The notes beneath the pieces were generated by a model, which saw nothing but the letters and a program-made list of their open reading frames with translations, was not told the origin of the DNA and ran no database searches. Shown here piece by piece: positions 42,444-55,128 of a stretch of DNA of 64,000 bases. The DNA comes from Lophium mytilinum (taxonomy: Eukaryota > Ascomycota > Dothideomycetes > Mytilinidiales > Mytilinidiaceae). The DNA is taken from contig MU004184.1 in NCBI GenBank assembly GCA_010093605.1, forward strand, positions 1,693,897-1,757,896, written 5' to 3'. Made by a program: the position numbers and the translations under genes. The first letter of the stretch is position 1. Each line of letters opens with the position of its first letter.

Positions 42444-42875
42444 GGGTTTGGTAGGGATGGGGGGTAAGAAGTAGTGTGGGAACGTGTGCGTGTTGGTGTA
42501 CGAGTTAGTTATGTCATGGTGTGGTTGAGGGGTATGGTGTTCTAGAGTCTTTGGGGATTTCTGTCTATTGGGGAGGGAGTATTGGACTAGATGGTGTGTC
42601 ATTATGGTAATTTCGAATAGATATGGTTGCTCAGGCAGAACAAATACCTTGGTAATCTCACTCAACTGGCTGAGGTTTTGAAAACAAAAGGTGTATGCGA
42701 AGTTAGAAATGCGTTAGGTCTTAGGTCGTCAATCTACTCTAATCTCTTTTTCTCGTTTCCATCATGCCCAGCGCAACCATCGTTCGCCGCTCCCTCCTCC
42801 AAGCTCTAGCAAAAAAGGTGTATACAATCGAAGGGAGAAGAAACGTGCTGCACCAACCCCATCACGCCCGCATCT
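42444..42875. other. convergent intergenic region
   Basis: About 430 bp between the tails of the helicase gene and GDB1. It contains only 3' flanking sequence. Confidence 0.4.
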
Positions 42876-45800
42876 CTACTGATCCGCCTCCTTAATCTCA
42901 TACTCGCGCGCATCCTGGAACAAGTCGATGATGCAACTCGCGGACCAGGACTGGGTTGGGCACTATAGTCACACGTTAGCCTAGGATCAGCGGTAGGAGC
43001 AGAAGGTGTATCACTCACCGAATCACCACAGAACGAGCCATCCTTATTCGTTAGCTCCGTCAAACCTGCCCATGGACTCTCCTTGATGGCCTTCATGCAC
43101 CCCTCCAGCCTCTTCGTGACTTGCTGATAAGTCTCCACCCGCTCTGCTGGCGTGTTGCGGCGCATGAGGTCAAACTTCAGCAGCGCGCGAAGGAAGAACC
43201 CCGTAGGCCACACCCACTCGGGGCCCTGGTGGTAATTGCGGCCCTTTGCGGTGTGGAAGTTGTCAGAATCCTCGGCGTTGTTGTAGTAGCCGCGGTAGTT
43301 GAGATCAGACGGGTCGAGGGTTGCCATGCCCTGGGGACCGAGGAGGAACTCGTCCGCTATAGAAAGGGCGTGCAGCGCGTGCTCGGGATCAAAGAGATCG
43401 GGCGCGACGGCCATAGCGACGGGGAAGTTGGGACGGAGTTGGTAGTCCTCGTACTCCTTTCCAGAGCGGTACAGGTCTTTGTAGATACCGCGACGGTTGA
43501 TGATGGCAGTGTTGACGTCGTATTCGGAGTCCTTAGTTTTGTCGAGGGGGACGTAGTAGCACTTCTCGAAGTTCGCTTTGATCCTGGCGGCCCAGTCTTT
43601 GAAGGAGATCACTTTGTCGCCGTCGTCGACGCTGACGCCGTCGTACTTGTATTTTCCTTCTTGACGTAGTTGATCGACCCAGGCTAGGGTGCTGTACAGC
43701 ATGCCGGTGATCTCGACTGCTGCACCGTCTCTTGGGGTGCCGGGAACGCCCTTGCTACCAGCTCTTACGCTCTCGCCCATCTTGTCCATCCAGGTTCCGC
43801 AATTGAATTGATTGCCGCCAAAGACCATGCCCGTGTCCCGGTCAGTCCAGATCTTGATGTTGAACCCTTCCGATTTCATCTGGCTGTCCAGATCTGGTCC
43901 GGCGTTGTACTCTCGGAAGTCCATGCCTGACGCATGTCGTTGTAGAGCCTCTTGAATCACGTCTTCGATAGTAGAGGACTTGGAGTACGCTCTTTTGTCC
44001 GTATCAGGAAACCATGTGTCATCATAAGGGAGGAATCGCCTTTTCGTCTTCTCTTGAAGGATGTCTATGCCATCTGGAACGATCTTGGTATAGTCTTGGA
44101 TATTCTGGAGGAACCACCAGATTGAATCCCTGGAATTGTATCTAGGAAGCTTCCCACTGCTGAGGAGGTTGGGGATCATGCCATGTTTGAGGACACTGGC
44201 AAATGCCAGGATGTGTTCCTTTGCATCGGCAAACCGTCCAGTGCCCATGTAAAGGCCTCGAGCTGAGATACAGATGTCGCGACCCCAGCATCGAGCCCAG
44301 TCGTACGAGAAATGCGGCAAACCTGCTGCCATACTCGCAACCTTCTTTTCTGGCCACAATGAAGTATTGTTCATGTAACCAGTGACTTGTATGCTGACAA
44401 GAGAAAGACTTTTCAAGAACGGTTGCCCTTGTCGAACATTCTCGCCCATAAGCTCAATGGAGCGGTCGTAGGCGGCATTATACGCAGTTTGAATGACCAT
44501 GGCGAAGTATCGGGGTAGAAGAAAGCTTGGGATCTTCCGGATGGCGTCGAATCTCTCCTTAAGCCAGTTGGCTACCGGCTTGATACGATGGTATAATCTC
44601 TTAGAAGATGCCTTCACCAAGCGGTTGACGCAGTAATCCAATGCCCATTGACCTTCTCGAAGGTGCTGGCAGACTGGGTGGCCCAGATTGTTGTCGTTGA
44701 CGATGTCTCGTAGAACACTCCACCAGCCCTGTAGACCTGCATAAACCAGATTTCCATGACCTGGAATATTGTATGTTCCATCCTTCCCATCGCTTGCGTC
44801 CTTTTCTTCTGGGTCGCATCTGTACAAGATGAAGTTGAGGTCCGAGAGATCGCAGCCCTCGAAAGCCGAAGCGGCACCCCGGGTAACGAACTTGTCAAGA
44901 CCCTCTGCATGCTCTGCACTTGGGACTGAGGTCTCGAAGAGAGCTATGCTACCAGGCGGAAAGAAATCGGGAATGGTAATGTTCGTCGAGTCACCCGAGG
45001 CTTCCACCCTGACGCCTTCCAAGTCCTTTGTATGACTGGGCAGTCCGCGCAATGTTGTCGTGTCTTCAATAGCCGCTAGCTTCACTGAATCGCTCGTGTC
45101 GACCTCTAGGTTCCAGGCTCCAATCAACTTAGCCTGCGTGCCAGGAAGGTTGGTCGTAGGGAATCCGCCGTTGCCGTTGCCATATCCAGGGAAAGCTGTG
45201 TGCGCGATGAGGAAGTATCCCTTCCTTGACTTGGGATTGACTCGATGGACGGTGATATATTCGTGGTCATGGTGGATGAAGGTCTCGTCGTATTCTTCTT
45301 TGCCCATCAAAACATGGATTTCATTGAGAATCTTCTTGATTCCACCAATGCCGCCTTCGCCAGCTTCCGCTTTTACAGGACCTCCGGTAGAGTAGGCAGA
45401 AGAGTAGAGTCGTTTCTCGTGCACCAGTTCGATGAGCTTCGGGTAGACCTCATCGAATCCCATAACACTGCCAGTCGCGCACGCACACATTGCTACCAAA
45501 GCAGCGCTGGGCAATGTGTCTCTAGCATCACGCTTTTGAGCAGGCGTTTCATTGTCATGCGTGCAGTCCATGAATAGCGCGTGGACCGGGCTCTGCTTGA
45601 TCTTGTGAATCACTTCGTGGGTTGAGGCCGACTCGACAGACTCTCCATTCTCTATGGCTTTTTCGGCGTTTTCTGCGTTCATGACTTCATCGACCTCAAA
45701 GCTACCGACAGGCCTCCCGCCGTGACGATGAACCAAGCGACTGAGCTCCTGTGTGCTCCATGCTTGCATGCCCTCTCGAATCAATGCACACAGCCCGAGC

Positions 45801-47668
45801 CGCATAACAAACTTGTAATCCATCTCCTCGGAGCCAGAGAAGAGTTCGGCCGCGACGAACAGATTGGGATTGACCTGTCTCGCCTGGTCCAACATGTATT
45901 CGGCCAAGTGTATCGGAGTGGAATGGCAATTGTCGATACGGAAACCATGAAAGTACTTGGCCATGAGCCTGGTGTATTTGGCAATGAAGTCCCACAAGAA
46001 CGGGTTACTCTGGGGACCATCTCCATAGCGAAGTTTGACACAGTCGCCCCAAACGATGACTTCTCGTCGGAGATAGGCTCGAGACTTCCACCCAGCATTG
46101 TCCTTCATGGCGTCCGCCGCCCAGACCCAACCGTTGTTGACTAGGGCCAGTGCTTCAGGATTGTGCTTCTTGGTGATCTCATTAAGAGGCAGCCGCGTGA
46201 AGTACGACTCAATCAAGGGGCTCTTGTCGGTGATTGGGCCCATTTTGGGACCATTATCATCAAGTCGACAGTACTTGATGCGGTTGAAAAGCTGTTCCAT
46301 GATTTCGGCAGTATCTGCGTCATATTCTCGATAGTATTGGAGGTTGATCTCCTCGAGAATCCGGTATATAGTACCATGCGCCGCTCGCGTATCAGGAGTA
46401 TCGGTTGTCGTGGGGTCAAATCGGCCAAACAGCGCGCAGAGAAGTGCAGCGCCTATCGCTGGATCTATCCGTCGCCGAAATCTTTCTCCGAATCTGTCAC
46501 CTCCGAGGAGACCATTCTCTATGCACCAATCCGCCTTCCTCTTGAGCGGCCAATCTTTGACTGCATCGAGACCTCGATCACCGAGGCCGCTGAACGCATC
46601 ATCGGGAAAGGTGGCTTTGCCATCTGACCAAGCTTGTACTGTGGCTTTGGTATCGCGCTCTACGTCTAGAACATAGAACTCCCACAACCGACAAGCACCC
46701 AGCACATGAGTCTTAACACCTTCCATAATCTTCAAGAGGTCGTCGACGGACTTGATATCGGTCGGCTGGCCCAAAGATCGCAAATCCTTGCTGTATTTCA
46801 GCAGAGCGGTATCGAGAACCAGAGCTGGCTTGAGCCATGGAGCGGTCTCTACGTTGTAACCAGCCTCTGGGTGATACTCAAGCCATTTGCTGTTGTTGGC
46901 TGTGTGGTTCCATACAACATCTGTCATGGCAAGCATATTGTACTCTTCTTCCATCTTCTTGACCATTCGGGCAACATCTTTCTCGCCATTCGGGAAAGAA
47001 ACCTTGTCGAAATGATGCTGGTCGTATATGCTGTACGGCGAGTTGGAGTCTCCTCTCATCATTAGCGGCGTAAAATGGACCATGTTGTACCCTCTCTGGC
47101 TGATGCCATGCAGATGATTGTCCCAGTCGTTGGGGTATTTGCCCATGAACTTGGAAATGACAGAGAAGACGATAAGGGAATCAATTGGCATGAAGGACTT
47201 TTGAATTGTGAGTTTCGGGCAGACATCGATGTAGTAGGTAGCCGTTCGAGTGGGCTTCGGGGGTTCGACCGAGGAGGTAGAGAAGGCCGGTAGCGGCGAG
47301 TAGGTTGTGTAGAATGCATAGGCTCCGGCGGTGTGGATGGGAATATCAATCTCGGTGCAACGATTGAAGTCTGGAGTCAACCTATCTGAAAGTCAGTAAC
47401 GTAGGTATTTCGGGTTTTCTGAGCTCACGTACTTGTACTCGTGGTATTTGTCCCTCTTGAAGTGCTCTCCTTTGGCAGGAATGTTCACCCAGAGACTGCC
47501 TTTCCGACATATCGAACTGGTTCCCTCGATCAGGAATCGTACAACGTAGGTATTCTGTGCTTTCGGTGGGGGCAGGTAGATGTAGGTGCCAGGGACATCT
47601 GGAGCACCGCTGTCGGTCAATGGCAGCAGGTACACTTCCTGGGCGGAGGACTGGGAGACTGCGGTCAT
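42876..47668 (-). CDS. GDB1: glycogen debranching enzyme
   Basis: Bifunctional 4-alpha-glucanotransferase and amylo-1,6-glucosidase that removes branch points during glycogen breakdown in the cytosol. Exons 47668-47433, 47381-43019 and 42962-42876 give 1561 residues, near the fungal norm. The N-terminal transferase (GH13-like) shows DVVWNHTANNSKWL, GFRIDNCHSTPIHLAEYML with the catalytic Asp, VAAELFSGSEEMD with the Glu, and MDCTHDNETP. The C-terminal glucosidase (GH133) shows SYDWARCWGRDICISARGL, EYNAGPDLDSQMKSEGFN, NQFNCGTWMDKMGES and PGTPRDGAAVEI. The last intron is needed to reach the conserved SWSASCIIDLF end. The first intron splits AA/G TTG, giving KLTPDF. A 182-codon frame on the opposite strand is a shadow. 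Confidence 0.96.
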
Positions 47669-48866
47669 TTTTGCTTGGGGTGGTTGGGAATTGGGAGCTG
47701 AGACGAAAGCGGTAGGCTGATGTGCAACAAAAGTTCAAGCTGCGAGTTTTGATAGGACTGTAAGGATAACGCTAAAAACGTTGAGAATCGAGGTGGATGG
47801 AGTATGGAGAGAGGGGAGGAGTAGCAATAGATAGCACTTAGATGTTAGATACGGGCGTGGAAAGAGCCATAGCCACTCGAGCAGGTAGAAGCTGGTGGTC
47901 CGATGAGGTCCTGGAGAGCAGGCGCAAAAGGGCAGAAACACAGCTCGACTGAGTGCAGCGCGGGAAGCGGCGCGGGGCTAGTATTTCACGCCGCAACGTC
48001 ATTCAGCAGGGGTATTTTCACCTGTTCACCATGTCAGCGAAGGCGGTGAGGGCCGACTCCACAACAGGATTGTGACAGATGCGATGTTCAGGCACCGTTG
48101 CTGCAATTAGCAGCCGTTCCGTGGTGCTCGACACGGCTTCCCTTCATCAGACATCCCGAGTCGGGTTGCCCTGCCCACGGCGCCTTTGTATGTCCATGCC
48201 AAGCATGGTGGGCAGAGACGCAATTGGCCGCGAGTTGTACATGCAAGATGAATTTTGAATGCACCAGGATATCAGAACTGAAGAGTCGAGACGAGCTCAA
48301 CATCACTTCTTCAAGCAACTATCTCCTCACTCCGCAGTCATCTATTGACGCTGTCCCATCGCATTATGGAACGGAGGGCCATACCCCACTCCTCCTTTCC
48401 TAAAGCAAGTCCGCAAGTCTGCAAATCGCCCCCTTTCCAATAGCTCCGCCCGCCAATGAGTCCACCTTCTCCCATGATATCTTACAAGTCGTGCAATACA
48501 ATAGGCCGAGAGATCGCTGTGCTATTCGGGCTTTCAAGCATCCCAAAAGCCGCAACCACAAAGCCAAACGAGAATCGTTGCGGACGCTAGACCAAATGGT
48601 ATCGAAGCTGGGTATCGCATTTTTGTGTCGTGGCGGCAGCAAAATGACCCAAAACCTGGCCGCAAAATGCAACAGAAAAAGGAAAGAAACAGAAAATCAA
48701 AATTCCAGAAGACACGCTGTGTTGATTAGAGTTCGTTTTGTCCGTCGCATCTGGACTTGAATCCAACACTTTGTCAAAAGACACGCTTAGTGAATCATAG
48801 TGGTATCGGTCCTCTCATTTACGCCCGAGTCCGACTTTGGGTGAGTCAAGCTTCGAACGAAGCCTT
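47669..48866. other. intergenic, GDB1 promoter and RhoGAP 3' flank
   Basis: About 1.2 kb. It contains an AGGGG stress-element-like site near 48009 and a short purine-rich stretch near 48670-48700. No supported gene. Confidence 0.45.
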
Positions 48867-51283
48867 TCAATTGGGGAAGCCGAGTGAGAAGGGAGAGGTT
48901 GGTTGAATCTCCAACCTGTTGGGGTTCGGAGCGCCAAGGCGGGTGTGGCCAGCCTGGGTAGGAGTGGCATTCTCGTCGTCGAAACTTCGTTTTGCAGCCA
49001 CCGGAGTGCCGCGACGTCTGTCTGACATACCCGTCATTGAATTTTTGCTGCTAGCTGAAGAGGACATAGCTCCTGATCGATCCTCAAAGCTTGGCGCAGC
49101 CGTGGAACCAGTCAAGCTAGAGGTACGAGGACCGAAAGATGGAGCATGAGCTTTGGACTGGGACTGAGATTGGGTGCCGTAATAGGAAGACTGTGGCTGG
49201 ACGTGAGACTGGCCACCGTAAGATGAAGCCTGTGACTGGGCCTGGGTTTGGCCACCGTATGAGGAAGCCTGCGACCGGGCCTCGACGTCCAAGCTTGAAG
49301 GATGCGAGTAAGACTGGACACCGTATGAGGAAGCATGCGGCTGGGTCTCAACGTCCAAGTTGGAAAGATGCGAGCGGGCCTCGATCTTCTCACGCGCCTT
49401 CAATTCCGCCGCCAAGTACTCTTTCTCCGTCCAGCATCCCTGCCAACAGTTGCGCCAGTCAAGCACTAGGAATTGGAAGCAGAAAGCGTCGATCTTCATG
49501 CACGGCTGGAAGCAGATGCACAAGTTGCGGTAGTCCATTTTGTTTTGTTCGGAGCAGGAATGGAGCAAGGAGATGTGGCACGTGATCGCGAATAGAAGAT
49601 AGTAGTGGTACGGCGGGAGCTTCGAAAGCTCATCCTTGAGCAGCTGGGGTGTGCTCTTGGCGCCCGGACATTCTTGCTGGATTTTCGCCTGGATGGCTTT
49701 GGGGAAGATCTCATCGGGGATATTGCGCAGCCAGTTCTTGAACATCGAGCCGATGATGTTGATGTCGTATAGCTCAGGCTCGTCGAAGAGGTTGATATCG
49801 AGCTCTGTAGTAATTCATGAGCTACTGCTACTGCACGCATGTACAAATAATTGGCAATCTCACCTTTGTCGAATCGCTGCTCCCAGTATTTGATTTCCCT
49901 ACCACTGCCGGGAACGCGGTACAGACCCTCTTCCTCGCAACCTTTCATGTTGAGGTAACTACATGTACGGTTAGCGCTGGCTCATTGAGCATAGAGAGCT
50001 ACTCACTCGATGCATCGCCATGGCAGAGCAGGCATCCAGAACTCGGTCTTGTCCTTTGAGTTCTCGAGACGCTTGGATATGCGAGTCTTTAGGGTCTGCT
50101 CAATCAACGGCTTGTTGATGACTTGGATCTCGTGCTCAACGGTTGGAGCATCCTTGTCGTTGGAACTACCAGTTCGGTGGAGTTTGTCAAACATAGCTCG
50201 GGCACCCTTCCCCAATCCGTCTGCGGCTTTGGTAGAGCCTGTCTTTATGGCGGTCATGAAGGATCCACCGCGGGGTTCGTTGTATGATGAGGACAGATGT
50301 TGCTCCCCCGTGTTCGTAGCCCGGGCGTCTTCTGAGTGGCCTCCCTTGTGGCGATCTTCGGAGTGAGTGCGCATTCCGCCGATGTTCATGTTCTGTCGCC
50401 ATGACCTCTGGCCCTCCAAGGGCGCAGTCTTCATGTTGCCCGTGTCTTTGGACTCGTCATATGCTGCGGTGTTAGTCTCAGCAAGGCGCCTAGGTATGTT
50501 AGCCTTGAGTTTCGAACGTGGTGCTTCAGGGCGTGGTGAGATTGACTCATCCACTTTGATTGACCTTGATCGACCCAAGATTCCTCCGAACTTGTTCTTG
50601 CTGGTGCCGCCATTTTTGTTGGCGTTATTCTTCTTGTTGACGTCAGCGTTCTTGTCGGCGGCACCGTTCTTGTCGTTCTTGCGTTTGCCGAAAGCCATGT
50701 CGCTGTTGAGATAGGGGACGCTGGTCGACTTTATGGATCCGCTGTTGCTACGTTCGTCTGATCCGTCTGCGGTAGACGTCGCACCTATGCCAGTCAGAAT
50801 CGAAGCTTCATGGGGGTGAATCGGTAGCGCACCGTTCCGCTGACTCGAGCTGTCCTGTGAGCGGCTGCTCAACTCCGGACTGGAGCTCTGCTTGTGCCCT
50901 GAGGGGTAAACTTGGCTTGCTGAAGATTTGGAATCAGTAACTTGTCGCAACGAACCATCCGCTGTCCCCAGGCGTGGCGACGACGACGACGTGATCCTCG
51001 GCGACGACTTTGAGGCTTTGATGTTGGCGAAGAAGGTGCGTGAGCTCTCTTTGCGGTGTCGAGGCGAAGTAGGCGAATCTGGCGGCTGGAACGGAGCTAT
51101 CGGCGTCGATTGATCCGGCTCACGAAGCGCGTCGCTGTTAAGCGCGTCGGCGTCATATCTGGACCCTGATGGTGGAGGCGATTGAGGACTTCGCGGGCTC
51201 AGCGCTTGGGTAGGCTTCCCCTCTTTGTGTTTATTCGTCCTCGCGGGCAACGTCGTTATGGAAAGGGAGGATGACTTCGGCAT
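48867..51283 (-). CDS. RhoGAP-domain protein with Ser-rich N terminus and SSYG-repeat tail
   Basis: GTPase-activating protein for Rho-type GTPases, acting in polarity or actin control. Exons 51283-50007, 49958-49864 and 49804-48867 give 769 residues. Residues 1-400 are Ser/Pro/Lys-rich and probably disordered. The RhoGAP domain (about 405-570) has PWRCIDYLNMKGCEEEGLYR, where EEGLYRVPGSG holds the arginine-finger region, then KNWLRNIPDEIFPKAIQ, LKDELSKLPPYHYYLLFAI and KMDYRNLCICFQPCMKID. The C-terminal third repeats SSYGxQ-like units (QASSYGGQTQAQSQASSYGG), a prion-like composition. The tail resembles fungal RhoGAPs related to S. cerevisiae Bem3/Rga types only in the GAP core. Confidence 0.9.
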
Positions 51284-53085
51284 CTTGCGAAGTGTTTTGT
51301 GCGGCAGTTCCCAAGTATTGAAAGTCTGGTGAGTTGTCAGCCGTGTTGTTCAGGGATTGACATTCACCCAGAACTGGTATCATTCTGAGGGCCGTCACAA
51401 CACGCTCCTACGCCGTATTCACCACCTTGAGAAGATTCCCAACGAGGCCAGAGACTGGGACCAAAAGTACATACCTGGGAGCGAGTATTCAGCAACGCAG
51501 GGGGCCGGCCGTAAAGAGCAAAGGTGTTCCCAAGGAAATGGCCAGATCGCGGCGGCGGCGGTTGAGCTGTTGAGGATACTACGGAGGGTTGCACATGCAG
51601 CGGACAGTCGTCAAGCCAGTATCTATCAAAGCTCCGGGCGACTCGAGGACTCTGTGTGGACATTCTGATCAGCAGTGGTTCATGGGAATGTCGGTCAGGC
51701 ACGGTTGGGCTTGGGGAAGGCCTGGGGTCATGGTGGCACAAACCGTGGCGACCCTGCTGGGAATAGAGCTCTCCCGTCGTATGCCGACTGTGGCAGTCCA
51801 ACAACGTCGACGGCACGCAAAGGAGCTTGTATCCCCAAGCGCAGAAAGGAGTGTTGCAGAGACGCAGGAACCCGCTGCGATTTGAAAACGGGAGCGTGTA
51901 CGACAGCACTCTCCGAGTGAATTCGTGAGTTCGGCGCCTTCACGGGCGAGAGGGGCTTGGGACTAGGATTCCTGGGGATGGTGGAGTGCTCAATGGGTGG
52001 GTGGCTTCTACGGATCAATCAGCTTCGCTGCCCAACATGAAAGGATCCATGCAGATGCCAGATGCTGTGGCACCGCACGTTGTCTCGCACCAAGGCCGGG
52101 CTGGGACAAAGAGGAAAGGCAAGCTTTTTCTGCACAGAAAGAAACATACCAGCGCTTCCTGGACAACAGAGACGGCCTGGTTCCGGTCGGGGGACAAAGG
52201 CGGCTCCCGCCCACAGCAGTGGGTGCAATGCTGAGACCAAGCCCCTGTAACTGCAACGAGACCCCGGGCTGCTCGTGCTCGCGAGCGATATATGGCGGTG
52301 AAGGGTGTTGATATGGCGATGAGTCTCCTGGCGGGCGTCCGGAGTTGAGGGCTGGTCGAGGGACGACGGAGACTGTCACAGTGGAGTGCTGGGAGCGTGC
52401 AGCGGGGCCCGTTCAGGGTCAGCGCGAGCCCATACTGTTGGTGCAGGACATGTGCAGTGCGGCGGCAATGGAGTGAGCGATGGGCGGCCGGGATTCGAAG
52501 AGGTGCGGCTCGTTTGAGGGACGGGGAGCGGGTGCTATACTGGGCAGGCACGGGACGAGAGGCTAGGTGTATAGGGTGAAAGTGGTGGGCAGCAGACTGC
52601 GGGGAATGGAGCTCGCGGTGAACGGCTCAAGCAGCAGGAGCACGGTGGGGATGGGACAGGCTTAGGGGGATCTCGCTGCCATTATTGCGACAGTTGAAGA
52701 TGCAGCGGGCCCGCAACCCTGCGCTGGTCCCTGTATGCTCAGTCGTCCACTCTTGGTAGCGTTTCAGCGCTTGGCTGCCGACTGCTTGGGCACTTTGGCC
52801 CTTTGGCCCCTCCTGCCCTTTTCCTGCTCCCGAAGCACTCTTTCACCGTGCCGCCAGCCGTGCAGTCCGTTAGGGCTACCGCAAAGCCACTGGTCGTGCT
52901 GTGCGACTGCTCTGTGTCCCCGGATTGCCCCTATTTTCCGTCACCGGGGGCTATTCCTGCTATTCCTGGCCGCCGAGAGACGCATAGTCAGCCTTGCCCA
53001 GAGGCCCCAGCGTCGTTCTGCCAGGCTGCAAAACCTCAAATCTCCAGACGTCCATGCATCACCAACAACTCGACCGTCCAACACA
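51284..53085. other. long GC-rich divergent intergenic region
   Basis: About 1.8 kb between RhoGAP and BET2. Several long frames exist on both strands (51364-51909 minus, 52803-53085 plus), but none has a domain or a family-like start. The high GC explains their length. A leader exon for RhoGAP is possible near 51300. Confidence 0.5.
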
Positions 53086-54337
53086 ATGTCGCTCGTCTCT
53101 GGCCCCGGCCGCGGGGGCGGTTCCGACAGTGCTTTGCCCCAGGAGCTGCAGCTCTTCGTCGACAAGCACGTCCGCTACATCCAGAGCCTCGACAAGGTGC
53201 GCAGCGCTGGTCTTACCCTCGCCCCAAGCAGCTGTTCTCTACGCCCCGAGCCTCTTGGCTGACCTCGCAACAGCGCAAAGATGAGCTTGAGTACTGGCTG
53301 ACAGAGCACCTGCGTCTCAACGGCCTGTACTGGGGCTTGACGGCTCTACATCTGCTCGGCCATCCCGACGCCCTCCCACGCAACGAGGTCGTCGACTTTG
53401 TGCTGTCGTGTCTGCATGACAGCGGTGGCTTCGGGGCCGCCCCAGGCCACGACGCGCACATGCTTTACACGGTGAGCGCCGTCCAAATCCTCGCCACGCT
53501 GGATGCCTTTGACGACCTGGAAGCGCGCGTCGAGGGTGGCAGGCGGAAGGTTGCCCAGTGTAAGTGCGGCCCTTTGAGCCCCCGATTAGTGTTGCTGACT
53601 CTCCAGTCATTGCCAACTTGCAAGATGCCAAGAGCGGCACCTTCGCCGGCGACGAATGGGCCGAATGCGACACGCGCTTCCTCTACGGTGCTCTCAACGC
53701 CTTGTCACTCTTGGGTCACATGGACCTAATCGATGTAGACAAGGCCGTCGACCACGTGAAAACCTGCGCTAACTTTGACGGCGGCTATGGCACCGGCCCT
53801 GGTGCCGAGTCTCACGCCGGCCAAATCTTTACCTGTGTAGGTGCTCTGTCCATCGCTGGCCGTCTCGATCTGGTAGATCGAGACAAGCTAGGGGGATGGC
53901 TGAGCGAGAGGCAGCTGAAGAATGGCGGACTGAACGGTAGGCCGGAGAAGAAAGAAGATGTGTGCTACAGTTGGTGGGTTGCTAGCAGCCTTGCCATGAT
54001 TGACAGACTGCACTGGATTGACCAAAGCAAACTGACTGCTTTCATTTTGAGCTGTCAGGTAGGTGATCAGACGGCCTCTACCAAACTCCGCCTGACTGGT
54101 GTAGGACCCTGAACTGGGCGGGCTGGCAGACAGACCCGGGGACATGGTGGATGTCTTCCATACCCATTTCGGAATCGCCGGATTGAGCCTCCTCAAGTTC
54201 CCAGGCCTGGCCGAGATAGATCCCATCTAGTAAGTCGTTGCCGTTTTGAAGAAAGGAGAACGTGAATCCTGGGATCGGGCTGACGCTAACGCAGCTGCAT
54301 GCCGTTGTCGGTAACGCGACGTATGGTGGGGAAGTGA
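53086..54337 (+). CDS. BET2: Rab geranylgeranyltransferase (type II) beta subunit
   Basis: Catalytic beta subunit of GGTase-II, which attaches geranylgeranyl groups to Rab GTPases with the alpha subunit and escort protein. Exons 53086-53196, 53274-53559, 53607-54058, 54105-54229 and 54295-54337 give 338 residues. The N terminus [28 protein letters not shown] is typical. The prenyltransferase repeats show [48 protein letters not shown] and [20 protein letters not shown]. The zinc ligands are in [11 protein letters not shown]...[11 protein letters not shown] and in the [12 protein letters not shown] helix. The final exon supplies [14 protein letters not shown]. All introns are short with consistent phase. 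Confidence 0.95.
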
Positions 54338-55128
54338 AATAGGGGCTCTTTAGAGAACTGCTCAGTGTCTCTTCAGAGGTCTGTGTACACATCTTTGTCA
54401 TCGTTGACGTGCTTTAATGGTGTCCTATACATCTAGCCGAGATGGAACATGCTCACCACGTAGACAAACTCGCAGCTTAGGCGTAAAGACAATGGACACT
54501 TGCTGCTGTCATGTGCTCCAGTATACTCTGGAAAGTCCAGGGACGATGTAATGATGCGAGGCTGGGGAGCTTTCAAGGTTTGGCACGGTGTGCTTCGGGG
54601 CCACTTCCGAGATCACCGACTTGACGTATCGGCCTGATTAGGCTGTCTTTGACGATAGTTACACAGCTTGATGGATGATAGACTGTAGACCGCCTCAGCC
54701 CCGCGGCCGATGTCGCTGTAGATTAGAGCTAGAAGCCCTCCCGCTATCTAATACCTCCCGTCTCCTGCTCATGAGACGCGGGATACAAAGCCGGGGGAGA
54801 GCGAAGCCGTTGAGCGGTCACGATTGCGTCCACACGTGGCGTACCCTCTCCTCTCGACGGCTACATAATCAATCTTTCCTCGTCGCCCTGTTCTTCCTTC
54901 TTCACCGTCTAGCAAACAAGCCCTATGCCGCGGCAGTAGTCTCCAACCAACCTTGGGCGGCCCCTCATCGCTGCTCGCTCCGAACCTCGTCTCTCTTCCT
55001 TCTCGACACCAACCAGCCCGCTCCTTTCTCCATCATACACTCTCTCAGCACCCAAGCACTCTCCTTTGCACCTCTCTAATCTTGCTTGCCGACTACCTCT
55101 ATATCCCACTCCCCATTGCCTCGCCAGC
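54338..55128. other. intergenic, BET2 3' flank and CT-rich leader
   Basis: About 790 bp. The 3' half, from about 54880, is CT-rich and likely the promoter and leader of the zinc-finger gene. No supported gene. Confidence 0.45.

Noticed and set aside
43121-43669. 182-codon plus-strand frame inside GDB1
   Set aside because: Antisense shadow of the conserved glucosidase coding sequence; its text (VVVAAVVEIRR...) mirrors codon bias.
51364-51909. 181-codon minus-strand frame upstream of the RhoGAP gene
   Set aside because: GC-rich chance frame with Pro/Ser/Arg/Cys-rich text, no family motif and no intron pattern.
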